A stretch of DNA of 64,000 nucleotides from Novosphingobium pentaromativorans US6-1 (lineage in GTDB: Bacteria > Pseudomonadota > Alphaproteobacteria > Sphingomonadales > Sphingomonadaceae): positions 1,257,501 to 1,321,500 of the forward strand of contig NZ_CP009291.1 in the NCBI RefSeq assembly GCF_000767465.1, given 5' to 3'. Positions 19,983-28,848 of this stretch are shown here, piece after piece; positions within the stretch are counted from its first letter, which is position 1; every line of letters begins with the position of its first letter. The position numbers and the translations under genes are program-made. Below the pieces are notes generated by a model. The model made no database searches. It was not told where the DNA came from and saw nothing but the letters and a program-made list of their open reading frames with translations.

Positions 19983-21161
19983 TCAGGCCGTCACGTCCGC
20001 GACAGCTGCGATGAACTTTTCGATATTGCCCTCGGTCAGGCCGGCCACGTTGATGCGGCCCGAACCGGCGAAGTAAACGCCATGCTTGTCGCGCATCGCC
20101 TGCACCTGTTCAGGGGTGAAGGGGATGATCGAGAACAGGCCGTTCTGCCCGCCGATCGGCGTGAGGTCGACACCGCCGGTCTTGCCGGCCGCGGCGAGCT
20201 TCTCTCGCATCAGGCGCATGCGATCGCGCATGTCGTCAAGCTCGGCGAGCCACTGTTTGGTCAGGGCCTCGTCCTCGAGGATCAGGCGAACCGCGGCGCC
20301 GCCGTGATCCGGCGGCTGCGACCAGTTGGCGCGGGCCAGGGCGTGGGCGTTCGACATGATCTTGGGAAGACCGTCCTTCTCGGCCGCCAGCACATAGAGT
20401 GCGCCGACGCGGTCACGATAGAGGCCGAAGTTCTTGTCGCACGAATAGCACACGATCGCCTCGGGCACCGATGCGATGACGCGGCGCAGGCCGTAGGCGT
20501 CTTCTTCCATGCCGTTGCCAAGACCCTGGTAGGCAAGGTCGATGATCGGCAGGATGCCCTTGTCGGCGATGAGGCCGGCGATCTCGTCCCACTCGGCGTT
20601 CGAGTAGTCGATGCCGGTCGGGTTGTGGCAGCAGCCATGCAGCAGGATCGCGTCGCCCGGCTGGGCCTGCGCGATTGCACCGCGCACCGCGTCCATGTCG
20701 GTCTTGCCATCGGCATTGGCATGGCCGAATTCGAAGACTTCAAGGCCGAGATCGGCGCAGATCTGGTTGTGGTTGGGCCAGCTGGGCTTGCCGACGATCA
20801 GGCGGGTCACGCCGGCGCGCTTGGCCATCGCGATGGCAAGGCGCAGCGAACCGGTACCGCCCGGGGTCTGCATGCCTTCGATGCGGCCGTCCTGGGTCGG
20901 GTTCGCCTGGCCGAAGACATAGGGCATCAGCGCTTCGACGAAGCCCATGTCGCCCTCGGGGCCGAGGTAGGCCTTGGAGTCCTGCGTCTCGACGAGTTTC
21001 TTCTCTGCCGCCTTGATCGCACCGAAAACCGGGGTTTCCCCGTCACCGGTCCGGTAAACACCGACACCGAGGTCGATCTTGTCGGCGCGCGGGTCCGAAT
21101 TGTGGAGCTTGATCAGCGCAAGAAGCGCGTCGGCGGGCTGTTGCTGAAGATTGTTTAGCAT
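19983..21161 (-). CDS. Aspartate/aromatic amino acid aminotransferase (TyrB-like)
   Basis: The 392-residue class-I PLP aminotransferase has the aromatic/aspartate subgroup features: DKIDLGVGVYRTGDG, TPGGTGSLR, GKPSWPNHN, HGCCHNPTGID, and the PLP lysine K243 within SCDKNFGLYRDRVGAL. It transfers amino groups between aromatic amino acids or aspartate and 2-oxoglutarate. The ATG at 21161 is preferred over an upstream in-frame codon because it gives the usual length and a typical MLNNLQQQPAD start. Confidence 0.92.
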   Translation of the reverse strand: MLNNLQQQPADALLALIKLHNSDPRADKIDLGVGVYRTGDGETPVFGAIKAAEKKLVETQDSKAYLGPEGDMGFVEALMPYVFGQANPTQDGRIEGMQTPGGTGSLRLAIAMAKRAGVTRLIVGKPSWPNHNQICADLGLEVFEFGHANADGKTDMDAVRGAIAQAQPGDAILLHGCCHNPTGIDYSNAEWDEIAGLIADKGILPIIDLAYQGLGNGMEEDAYGLRRVIASVPEAIVCYSCDKNFGLYRDRVGALYVLAAEKDGLPKIMSNAHALARANWSQPPDHGGAAVRLILEDEALTKQWLAELDDMRDRMRLMREKLAAAGKTGGVDLTPIGGQNGLFSIIPFTPEQVQAMRDKHGVYFAGSGRINVAGLTEGNIEKFIAAVADVTA

Positions 21162-21240
21162 GGCGGGCGCGGCCTTACTCTCGCCCGGGAGCGGAAGCAA
21201 CAGGCGATCTGTGCGAAGCCGCGCCAGCAACGCAACAACG

Positions 21241-21293
21241 ATACAAAAAAGAAAGCCGGTGCGGCAAAAGTGTTACCTTCTGCCGCACCGGCT
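21241..21293 (-). terminator. Intrinsic terminator downstream of the EipA gene
   Basis: A perfect 13-bp stem (AGCCGGTGCGGCA at 21254-21266, TGCCGCACCGGCT at 21281-21293) is followed on the minus strand by a T-rich tract (complement of 21240-21253). Confidence 0.85.
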
Positions 21294-21301
21294 CCAGCCC
21301 A

Positions 21302-21365
21302 CTCCCCATTCCAGCCCCTTCGCGGGCGCCCTGCCTTTCAGTCTTGAAGGGGCTCGGATGGGGAG
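21302..21365. repeat. Long imperfect hairpin between EipA and the aminotransferase
   Basis: A 20-bp inverted repeat with 18 matches (21302-21321 and 21346-21365) directly follows the EipA stop on the minus strand and precedes the terminator at 21241-21293. It has no T-run of its own. It may protect the mRNA 3' end or be a processing site. Confidence 0.6.
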
Positions 21366-21402
21366 CGGACCGATCCAGTGATAACTTGCTGACCCGGCCC
21401 GG

Positions 21403-22245
21403 TCAGAAAGGCAGCCAGCGCTGCTTGTGCGAGAACTTCATGTAACCGACGTTGGCGCCAAGGCGCAGGCCGGCGCCGGCCCGAACCGGGATCAGGACGA
21501 CATCGCCGCGGCGCAGGTAGCTGACGGTGAAGCCGCCGATCAGGTAGGCCTGACCCTCGCCCGCACCGAAGCGGTGATAGAGGTCTTCGGTATCGTAGAG
21601 GTTGTAAACCAGGACGAAGGCGTTACCCGCATTGGCTCCGGCATCGAAGCCGATCGAAGGCCCGGTCCAGTAAACGGGCTTTTCGCCTTCCACCTTGTGA
21701 TAGAGAGTGCCCGAACCGTAGCGTAGGCCGATTGCGATGGCGCCTCCGGCTTCACGCCCGACGATGTAGCCATTGGGCTCTCCCTGCTTGGCCAGCAGGT
21801 CCTTGATGACATCGGCAAGGCCCTTGGCGCCCTTGCCGAACACGCCCTCTGCCGCCCCGATCAGGTCGTCCTCGTGATAAGTGGTGGAATTGTCCGCCGC
21901 AGTGGTCGCTGGAGCAGCCGGCGCTGCCATCTGGTCGGCATTCCAGTCAGAAACACTGCTGCTCGGCTCCATCGGGGTGCCATTGCCCGCCGCAGCTGCA
22001 GAACTGTCCTCGGCAGGCAGCTCACCTGCAGGCGTCTGCGAAAATGACGTGTCTCCACCCGAGAGGTCCCCGTCGATCGCCGCGTCGGGGTCGACGGTCG
22101 TCACTTGCGCCATGGCAGGCGCGAGCGGCGAGACGATGGCGAGAAAGGCCGCTGCGAGCGTGATCAGCGATCGTGATGCACGCGCGCCAGCCCGCTTAGG
22201 AGCCCTTGTCCGGCTCTTTTCGGTGATTGGCTTGCAGACTGACAT
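21403..22245 (-). CDS. eipA: EipA/DUF1134 periplasmic envelope-integrity protein
   Basis: The 280-residue protein has a signal peptide (cleavage near AMAQ, residue 47), a low-complexity Ala/Ser/Asp linker, and a C-terminal DUF1134 domain (about 130-280). The domain is recognisable by GKGAKGLADVIKDLLAKQGEPNGYI, YWTGPSIGFDAG and VRAGAGLRLGANVGYMKFS. EipA is needed for cell-envelope integrity in Brucella and Caulobacter; the molecular activity is not defined. Two hairpins, one a terminator, follow the gene. Confidence 0.88.
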   Translation of the reverse strand: MSVCKPITEKSRTRAPKRAGARASRSLITLAAAFLAIVSPLAPAMAQVTTVDPDAAIDGDLSGGDTSFSQTPAGELPAEDSSAAAAGNGTPMEPSSSVSDWNADQMAAPAAPATTAADNSTTYHEDDLIGAAEGVFGKGAKGLADVIKDLLAKQGEPNGYIVGREAGGAIAIGLRYGSGTLYHKVEGEKPVYWTGPSIGFDAGANAGNAFVLVYNLYDTEDLYHRFGAGEGQAYLIGGFTVSYLRRGDVVLIPVRAGAGLRLGANVGYMKFSHKQRWLPF

Positions 22246-22444
22246 GACTTTCCGATCCTCCCTCGCGGTACGGCGGTAGAACTAGCGCCGAAGCGCGGCA
22301 ACATTGCGACATCGAACAAGAATCCACTGTTGGGGCGCCTGCAATGAACGGGCGATGGACCGAGTCGGTTTTGCGGCAGACCGAATCGACAAGCCCTCGA
22401 ATCAGCCCCCGCAAACTAATTTCACCTTCGGCGCTCATCCCCCC

Positions 22445-22473
22445 TTGATGCCCCTCATCCCCCCAGCTATAGG
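22445..22473 (+). promoter_or_regulatory. Promoter of tRNA-Ser
   Basis: TTGATG (22445-22450), a 17-base spacer and TATAGG (22468-22473) form a good housekeeping promoter; the tRNA starts 20 bases after the -10. Confidence 0.6.
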
Positions 22474-22492
22474 GCCCGCCTGCGCCGCATCC

Positions 22493-22583
22493 GGAGACGT
22501 GGGTGAGTGGCTGAAACCAGTTCCCTGCTAAGGAACCGTACTCTATCAGGGTACCGAGGGTTCGAATCCCTCCGTCTCCGCCA
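22493..22583 (+). tRNA. tRNA-Ser(GCU)
   Basis: A 91-nt class-II tRNA with acceptor arms GGAGACG (22493-22499) and CGTCTCC (22573-22579), discriminator G and an encoded CCA (22581-22583). The anticodon stem GTTCC/GGAAC encloses the loop CTGCTAA, so the anticodon is GCT, reading AGC and AGU. The long variable arm (tactctatcagggta) and the T arm (GAGGG TTCGAAT CCCTC) are clear. Confidence 0.95.
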
Positions 22584-22958
22584 CCTTCCATAGATTACTG
22601 TGTAAAATCAGTATGATATTGGAAATTCGGCAATTCAGTCCAACATTACGACAACACTTCCCCGCTCATGGACCTGAGTGACCGCGCTCGGGCTTCGACA
22701 GCAAGATCAGGGGCCGGTCACCGCTCGCGGTGCGAACACGCGTGGATCGGCCGAAGCAACCCACCGTTGTCCATTACATCCTGAATTCCTGGCACTCCTG
22801 CGCCATGAAGATGCAGGATGGCTCCACAGTCTGACGTCAGGGCTTCGGCACACAAGCAAAGGCGGCGCAGACGTAAAGCCTGCGCCGCCCCAAATATCCG
22901 GCGATTATGCCATGGCAACGCCAGCCCGGCCCCTCTGAAGGCACCGGGCGCGCGTCTA
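22584..22958. other. Gene-free stretch after tRNA-Ser
   Basis: No coding region is supported in these 375 bases. The first 80 bases are distinctly AT-richer than their surroundings. The 3' part holds the acnB terminator. There is no integrase or repeat of the tRNA 3' end that would indicate a resident integrated element. Confidence 0.5.
22858..22889 (-). terminator. Intrinsic terminator of acnB
   Basis: Perfect 10-bp stem (GGCGGCGCAG at 22861-22870, CTGCGCCGCC at 22880-22889) 70 bases after the acnB stop, followed on the minus strand by a short T-rich tract. Confidence 0.7.
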
Positions 22959-25724
22959 TCAGGCAGCCTGCGGCGGAGCGAACTTGGTCAGGTCGATGCC
23001 CTGCACCGCGCTCTTGTACTCGTCCATGTTCGGCGTGCGGCCAAGAATCGTGGAGAGCACCACGAGCGGGGTCGAGGCCAGCAGCGATTCACCCTTCTTC
23101 TCGGCAGCGTCTTCCACGACGCGGCCCTGGAACAGGCGGGTCGAGGTCGCGAGGACGGTGTCGCCCTTGGCAGCCTTTTCCTGGTTGCCCATGCACAGGT
23201 TGCAGCCCGGACGCTCAAGATACAGGGTGTTCTCGTATTCGGTGCGGGCAGCCTGCTTGGGCGCGACGTCGTCGAACTCGAAACCGGCGTACTTCTTGAG
23301 CACGTCCCAGTCGCCTTCGGCCTTCAGCTCGTCGACGATGTTATAGGTCGGCGGAGCGACGACCAGCGGCGCCTTGAACTCGACCTTGCCTTGCGCAGCT
23401 TCGATGTTCTTGAGCATCTGCGCCAGGATCTTCATGTCGCCCTTGTGCACCATGCACGAGCCGATGAAGCCCAGGTCCACCTTCTTGGTGCCGCCGTAGT
23501 AAGAGACCGGGCGGATGGTGTCGTGGGTGTAGCGCTTGGACACGTCCGGGTTGTTCACGTCCGGGTCGGCGATCATCGGTTCGTCGATCAGGTCGAGATC
23601 GACGACGACTTCGGCGAAGTACTTCGCGTTGGAGTCTGGTCCCAGAGCCGGCTTCTCGCCCGAACGGATTTCCGCGATGCGGGCGTCAGCCTTGTCGATC
23701 AGGCCCTGCAGGGTCCGGGCGGCGTTGTCCATGCCCTTGTCGATCATGATCTGGATGCGCGACTTGGCGATTTCCAGCGACTCGATCAGGGTCTCGTCCT
23801 GCGAGATGCAGATCGAGGCCTTGGCCTTCATTTCGGCCGTCCAGTCGGTGAAAGTGAAGGCCTGGTCGGCCAGCAGCGTGCCGATATGGACTTCGATGAC
23901 GCGGCCCTGGAAGACGTTCTCGCCTCCGAACTGCGCCAGCATCTGCGCCTGGGTTGCGTGCACCACGTCGCGGAAGTCCATGTAGGGCTGCATCTTGCCC
24001 TTGAAAGTCACCTTGACCGACTGCGGGATCGGCATGGTCGCCTCGCCCGTGGCCAGCGCCAGGGCGACGGTGCCCGAGTCCGCACCGAAGGCAACGCCCT
24101 TGGACATGCGGGTGTGGCTGTCGCCGCCGATGATGATCGCCCAGTCGTCCACGGTGATGTCGTTCAGCACCTTGTGGATGACGTCGGTCATCGCGTGATA
24201 GACGCCCTTGGGGTCACGCGCGGTGATCAAGCCGAAGTTGTTCATGAAGGACATGAGCTTCGGGATGTTCGCCTGCGCCTTCTTGTCCCACACCGATGCG
24301 GTGTGGCAGCCCGACTGGTAGGCGCCATCAACAATCGGCGAAATGACGGTGGCCGCCATGGCTTCCAGTTCCTGCGCGGTCATCAGGCCGGTGGTATCCT
24401 GCGAACCGACGATGTTCACGCGCACGCGCACGTCGGAACCGGCGTGCAGCACCTTGCCCGGCGTCACGCCCACGGCATTGCGGTTGAAGATCTTCTCGAC
24501 CGCGGTCAGGCCCTGACCCTCGACGGAGATTTCCTTGTTCGGCGCGAAGACCGGGGTCGCCTCGACGCCCAGCGTCTCGGCCGCGAAAGTCTGGAGCTTC
24601 TTGCCGAAGACAATGGCATAGGAGCTGCCCGCCTTCATGAATTCCATCTTCTGCGGCGTGAACGAACTGGCGACGTCGACCAACTCGTTGCCATCTTCGT
24701 CGCGCAGGACCTTGTCCTTGACGTCGATCTTGAGGATCGTGCCGGTCTCGACCGAGAACTTCTGTTCCAGGACGGGGTTGCCGTCGTTGTTGAGGATTAC
24801 CTTGCCGTCTTCATCGACCTTCTTGACCCAGTTCTTCAGGTTGAGGCCGATGCCGCCGGTCACGTCGACGGTGGTCGCGAAGATCGGCGAGATGCCGTTG
24901 GTGCCCGCGACGACCGGTGCGTAGTTCACGAAAGGAACGTAGGGGCTGGACTGCTTGCCGGTCCACAGCGCCACGTTGTTCACGCCCGACATGCGCGAGG
25001 AGCCCACGCCCATCGTGCCCTTTTCGGCGATCATCATCACGCGTGCGTCGGGGTGCTGCTCCTTGAGCGCAACGATCTGCGCTTGCGCCTCGGGCGAGAT
25101 CATGCACTGGCCGTGCAGTTCGCGGTCGGAACGCGAGTGGGCCTGATTGCCCGGCGAAAGAAGGTCGGTCGAAATATCGCCTTCGCCGGCGATGAAAGTG
25201 ACGACCTTGATCTCGTCCTCGACGTCGGGAAGCTTGGTGAAGAACTCGGCCTTGGCGTAGCTTTCCAGAACGTCCCTGGCGATGGCGCTACCGGCCTTGT
25301 AGGCATCGGCGAGGCGAGCCATGTCGGCGTCGTAGAGGAAGACCTGGGTCTTGAGCACATCGGCAGCCTGCGCGGCAACCGCAGCATCGTCGCCCAGCGC
25401 GATGTCGAGCAGCACCTCGACCGAGGGGCCGCCCTTCATGTGCGAGAGCAGTTCGAGCGCGAAGGCGACCGGGATTTCCGGAACGATGGCTTCGCCCAGT
25501 ACGATCTGCTTCAGAAACGCCGCCTTGACGGCCGCGGCGCTCGTGGTGCCGGGCAGGGTGTTATAGATGAAGAACTTGAGAGCATCGGCGCGGTGCTCGC
25601 TGCCGGCATCCTTGATCAGGACGATAATCTCCTCGATGAGCTTGCCATCATCGATCGGCTTGGGCGCGAGGCCTTGCGTGGCTCTGCTGTCGATTTCGGT
25701 CAGATAATCCGAGTAGATGCTCAT
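22959..25724 (-). CDS. acnB: AcnB, bifunctional aconitate hydratase 2 / 2-methylisocitrate dehydratase
   Basis: The 921-residue enzyme begins with the AcnB-specific HEAT-like helical domain, followed by the swivel domain and the catalytic [4Fe-4S] domains. FIGSCMVHKGD and RPGCNLCMGNQ carry the three cluster cysteines. It isomerises citrate and isocitrate in the TCA cycle and can act in the methylcitrate cycle. The start at 25724 (MSIYSDYLTEIDSRATQGL) is chosen over an open frame 25 codons longer with non-family sequence. Apo-AcnB is known to bind RNA in enterobacteria; not tested here. Confidence 0.96.
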   Translation of the reverse strand: MSIYSDYLTEIDSRATQGLAPKPIDDGKLIEEIIVLIKDAGSEHRADALKFFIYNTLPGTTSAAAVKAAFLKQIVLGEAIVPEIPVAFALELLSHMKGGPSVEVLLDIALGDDAAVAAQAADVLKTQVFLYDADMARLADAYKAGSAIARDVLESYAKAEFFTKLPDVEDEIKVVTFIAGEGDISTDLLSPGNQAHSRSDRELHGQCMISPEAQAQIVALKEQHPDARVMMIAEKGTMGVGSSRMSGVNNVALWTGKQSSPYVPFVNYAPVVAGTNGISPIFATTVDVTGGIGLNLKNWVKKVDEDGKVILNNDGNPVLEQKFSVETGTILKIDVKDKVLRDEDGNELVDVASSFTPQKMEFMKAGSSYAIVFGKKLQTFAAETLGVEATPVFAPNKEISVEGQGLTAVEKIFNRNAVGVTPGKVLHAGSDVRVRVNIVGSQDTTGLMTAQELEAMAATVISPIVDGAYQSGCHTASVWDKKAQANIPKLMSFMNNFGLITARDPKGVYHAMTDVIHKVLNDITVDDWAIIIGGDSHTRMSKGVAFGADSGTVALALATGEATMPIPQSVKVTFKGKMQPYMDFRDVVHATQAQMLAQFGGENVFQGRVIEVHIGTLLADQAFTFTDWTAEMKAKASICISQDETLIESLEIAKSRIQIMIDKGMDNAARTLQGLIDKADARIAEIRSGEKPALGPDSNAKYFAEVVVDLDLIDEPMIADPDVNNPDVSKRYTHDTIRPVSYYGGTKKVDLGFIGSCMVHKGDMKILAQMLKNIEAAQGKVEFKAPLVVAPPTYNIVDELKAEGDWDVLKKYAGFEFDDVAPKQAARTEYENTLYLERPGCNLCMGNQEKAAKGDTVLATSTRLFQGRVVEDAAEKKGESLLASTPLVVLSTILGRTPNMDEYKSAVQGIDLTKFAPPQAA

Positions 25725-26026
25725 CGTAATCCCAAGATCTTGAGTGAATGGAGCCAAAAAAGTGCCGCGTGACGGCCTTATTCGGTTGCCCGAAGGCATG
25801 CGCGGATCCCGCTACGCCAACCGAAATCAACTGGCAAGGCATCACATTCCGGCAAAACCCCCTGCGGACAAGGATCCGTGAAAGATCCGCAGGATAGATC
25901 AGGCCCATGATTTGCCGGATCCGGGATCGAGCACACAGCTCGCGCCGATACTGACGATCTGCGCGACCGGCGAGTGATCCGATTGCGGTTTTCGAATGGA
26001 TCCGGACTGCGCCCGGCCCGGCACCG
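25725..26026. other. Intergenic region: acnB leader and histidine-kinase terminator
   Basis: No gene is supported in these 302 bases. An inverted repeat CCTGCGGA (25861-25868) / TCCGCAGG (25886-25893) is followed on the minus strand by GGGGTTTT, so it can serve as the terminator of the upstream kinase gene. The acnB promoter must lie between it and 25724 but no convincing -35/-10 pair was seen. Confidence 0.5.
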
Positions 26027-27763
26027 TCAGTCCAGATCATCCACCGGGACGCGCATGCGCAGCGAAGTGGAGCCCGGGTGCGATACGATCTCAATCGTGC
26101 CGCCGCGTTCACTTAGGCGTTCGCGGATCGAGCGAGGAAAGATCGGCTCGTTGCTCTCGCCGAACCCGTGGCCGTTATCCGTCACCTCGATTTCGATGCC
26201 CACCGCACGCATTCGGCACTTGATGGTCACCAGCGACGCTTCTCCGTGGCGCACGCTATTGGCAACAGCTTCGCGCACGATCTGCTGGATTTCCAGCGAC
26301 AGCCAGACCGGAACCGGCACCCGGTAGTCGGATTCGATGATGTCGACAGTGATCTGCCAGCGCAAGGCCAGTGCGTCCGCAGTCCCTTCGAGATCGTCGA
26401 TCAGGTTGCGCACCCGGGCATCGGAATTCGTCTCGCGCAACTGCTCGATCAGGCGGCGCACGTGTATGTGCTCGGCCGCCAGGGCGTCCTTGATCGCGTC
26501 GATTTCCCCGACGATCTCGGGGTCGGCGCCAGCCTTAGAACGCAAGGCGACAAGCAGGAACTTTGCGCCGACAAGCGACTGCGCAACACTATCGTGAAGG
26601 TCGCAGGCAACCGATTTGCGCAGCCTGCTGAGCGCCCGGTCGAGTGCATTGACCGCGCTCACCTGCCAGGCCACGCCCTGCGCCACTTCGGAAGCAATGG
26701 CGTGGGCGAGATAGAGGTGCCCCCAACCCAGCATCGGAATGCCGGTGAGGATAAGGCAAGTGGCGCCGTCTTCCCCGTTTGCCGGAATGCACAGCCCCCG
26801 CTCCACGCCGAGTTCCTTCAGCAGCTGAAATCCCGGCAGCGCCGAGGCCTTGCAGGCGCTCAGCTGGCCTCGTGCCGATACGATCGCACGATTGCGCGCA
26901 AGATCGAACAGCATCGGCTCCAACTGCCGCAGACGATCCGCGGCGCCAAAGCTCAACTTTCTGGGTGCAAGCCGCTGCTCAAGCGCAGAGGGTGTACAAG
27001 AGAAGCATCCGAGATTCTCGCGATCGATCCAGCACAGCACCGCATCCGCCGCATCGGCGGCACCCATCGCGTAACTCATCGCCGACGCAGTAATCGGATA
27101 GCCCGGCCCCGGAGTCTCGCCTGCGAAACGGGGCAGGTTCGACTTGATCATCTGGCTGCTCACCCAGACGATCACCAGCGACCCGAGCGGGACAAACAGG
27201 CCCCAACGCGCCAGGCTCGCCCACGCCACCGTGCCGCGGGGGACTTCGACAATCAGGATATCGCCAATCCAAACGGCATTCAGGAAAGCGGCGATGGCCA
27301 GGACCAGACCAAGCCGCCAGCGCAGAACGCTGCTGAACAGGATGTGCGCGATAAGACAAAGCGAGAGCAAGACCCAGGTCAAGCCATCATCCATCGGCGG
27401 AACGGTCAGCGCCAGGAAGGCCAGCACGTCGAGGCCGATGAACGCCTCGGACATGATGAAATCGAGATACCAGTCGTTGAAGGCAATGATCAGCGCGAAA
27501 AAAGCAAAGACGGCGTAGGTCAGCGCAAACAAGTCGACGTAACCGCCTTGCAAGCCGAACCCGGTCGCCTTGGTGAAGGCAAACAGCACCAGCACGAAGG
27601 CGCAGAGCCCACGGCTCACTGCAACGATGTGGTTGGAATGCGCACCGCAGGTCAATTCCGACAGGAAACGCAGCAATTGCGAACCGGCTCCAGATGGCAA
27701 CTCCGCCTCGGGCTTGAACGGCTCCTCTTGCGCCTTGTCGAAGTCATGGACCACGCCGTTCAT
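26027..27763 (-). CDS. NarL-type (HisKA_3) membrane sensor histidine kinase
   Basis: The 578-residue kinase has about six N-terminal membrane segments (roughly 45-215), a GAF-like middle region with a Cys-rich stretch (CWIDRENLGCFSCTP), and a HisKA_3 dimerisation domain with the phosphoacceptor H390 in ACDLHDSVAQSL. A HATPase domain follows (N-box REAVANSVRHGE, G1 box DNGHGFGE). The start at 27763 has an AAGGTGG ribosome site. The likely partner is the NarL-type regulator at 28225-28848, encoded upstream on the same strand. The stimulus is unknown. Confidence 0.88.
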   Translation of the reverse strand: MNGVVHDFDKAQEEPFKPEAELPSGAGSQLLRFLSELTCGAHSNHIVAVSRGLCAFVLVLFAFTKATGFGLQGGYVDLFALTYAVFAFFALIIAFNDWYLDFIMSEAFIGLDVLAFLALTVPPMDDGLTWVLLSLCLIAHILFSSVLRWRLGLVLAIAAFLNAVWIGDILIVEVPRGTVAWASLARWGLFVPLGSLVIVWVSSQMIKSNLPRFAGETPGPGYPITASAMSYAMGAADAADAVLCWIDRENLGCFSCTPSALEQRLAPRKLSFGAADRLRQLEPMLFDLARNRAIVSARGQLSACKASALPGFQLLKELGVERGLCIPANGEDGATCLILTGIPMLGWGHLYLAHAIASEVAQGVAWQVSAVNALDRALSRLRKSVACDLHDSVAQSLVGAKFLLVALRSKAGADPEIVGEIDAIKDALAAEHIHVRRLIEQLRETNSDARVRNLIDDLEGTADALALRWQITVDIIESDYRVPVPVWLSLEIQQIVREAVANSVRHGEASLVTIKCRMRAVGIEIEVTDNGHGFGESNEPIFPRSIRERLSERGGTIEIVSHPGSTSLRMRVPVDDLD

Positions 27764-28224
27764 TCCGCCACCTTTCGATGGGACAAGCACCTCATGCAGT
27801 CGAGGCTCGAGGCGCCACCCGGGGCATGCCGCATCACGAACCGCTGCACTGGAACTTGCAGCAATGGGCCTGGGACCGCGAAAGCCATCCGAACGCTATC
27901 TTCCCTTATGTGAGCCTGCGTCTGGAGCAGTGGCTGAGGGGCGTATGCGCCCCGGAGGCTCAACTTTCGCAACCTGAAATACACTCCCCGGACAAGAAGC
28001 AGAGACCACAATTACCTGCACCTGCAGGGATCTGTTACTTCTTTGCCTCGATTGACCGAAATTAAGTATCTATCGTTAGTTAGTCAAGTTTCTTAACCGA
28101 GGTAGCTGACGCAGTACTTAAGGGCCGATCCTGCCGCATCCCAGCCTGCGGCCGGAGAACCTGTCGCTGGCCTGCCCAACGGCGCCAACGCGGCGCCAGC
28201 AGGGTCGCCCCAGCATCGCAAGGG
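27764..28224. other. Long leader region between response regulator and kinase
   Basis: No supported gene lies in these 461 bases. It holds the candidate kinase promoter/operator (28079-28097) and a GC-rich region with GGCGCC repeats (about 28160-28202) that may end the regulator transcript. A long 5' leader of nearly 300 bases for the kinase is implied. Confidence 0.45.
28079..28097 (-). promoter_or_regulatory. GTTA-N6-TTGACTAAC element, candidate kinase promoter/operator
   Basis: On the minus strand GTTA, six bases, then TTGACTAAC. TTGACT can act as a -35; a weak TAATTT lies 17 bases downstream (28064-28059). The same element occurs at 29088-29106 on the plus strand. Confidence 0.45.
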
Positions 28225-28848
28225 CTATTCGCCGGCGTCTTTCAGGCTGTTTGCCAGCTCGGTCCGATTCGAAATTCCCAGCTTGGTATAGATGTTGTGG
28301 AGGTAGACCTTCACCGTCCCCTCAGTCGTACCAAGGCGCGCCGCAACCTCGCGGTTGCGAAGTCCGCGAGCGACATGCTGGGCAACATCCAGCTCCTTGG
28401 GAGTAAGGCCCGCCAGGCGGGAGGAAGGACTTGCGGAACTGGCGTGGGCTATCGCCTTGTCGATCAGATCGCCATCCAGGTAGCGCATGCCGTTCATCAC
28501 TGAATCGATGGCCTTGAGCAGGCAGTGCTCGGCATCGTGCTTGAAGACGATCCCGTTTACCTGCGAACGGATCACCGAAAGCAGCTGTTCGTCGTTCATT
28601 TCCACGGTCAGGATGATGACAGGCCGCGTATCGCCTCGCCTGCGCAGCTCGGCAAGCGTAGATACGCCATCTCGGCAAGGCATGCGCACGTCGAGCAGGA
28701 CGATGTCCGGGTTCTCGCGCTCGATCGCGGCGAGCGTTTCATCCCCGTCGCCCGTCATCGCGACGACATCGTGCCCCCCCATTCGGAGTACGGCCTCGAC
28801 GCCCAGTCGAAAAAAGGGATGATCGTCGGCAACTAGAATTCGCGACAC
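28225..28848 (-). CDS. NarL/FixJ-family response regulator
   Basis: The 207-residue regulator has an N-terminal receiver domain (acidic pair D8-D9, phosphoacceptor D53 in VLLDVRMP, K in IVFKHD) and a C-terminal LuxR-type HTH (LTPKELDVAQHVARGL ... GTTEGTVKVYLHNIYTKLGI). GTG start. It is separated from its presumed kinase by 461 bases although co-directional, so the two may be transcribed separately. Confidence 0.93.
   Translation of the reverse strand: MSRILVADDHPFFRLGVEAVLRMGGHDVVAMTGDGDETLAAIERENPDIVLLDVRMPCRDGVSTLAELRRRGDTRPVIILTVEMNDEQLLSVIRSQVNGIVFKHDAEHCLLKAIDSVMNGMRYLDGDLIDKAIAHASSASPSSRLAGLTPKELDVAQHVARGLRNREVAARLGTTEGTVKVYLHNIYTKLGISNRTELANSLKDAGE

Noticed and set aside
22678..22938. 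86-codon plus-strand frame after tRNA-Ser
   Set aside because: Covers the acnB terminator, has no ribosome site and an atypical composition.
22818..25772. 984-codon plus-strand open frame opposite acnB
   Set aside because: Antisense shadow of a highly GC-rich gene, with a His/Arg/Asp-rich, non-protein-like composition.
27760..28011. 83-codon minus-strand frame ahead of the kinase, possible leader peptide
   Set aside because: Overlaps the kinase start in another frame, no ribosome site, and no conserved features; most likely untranslated leader.
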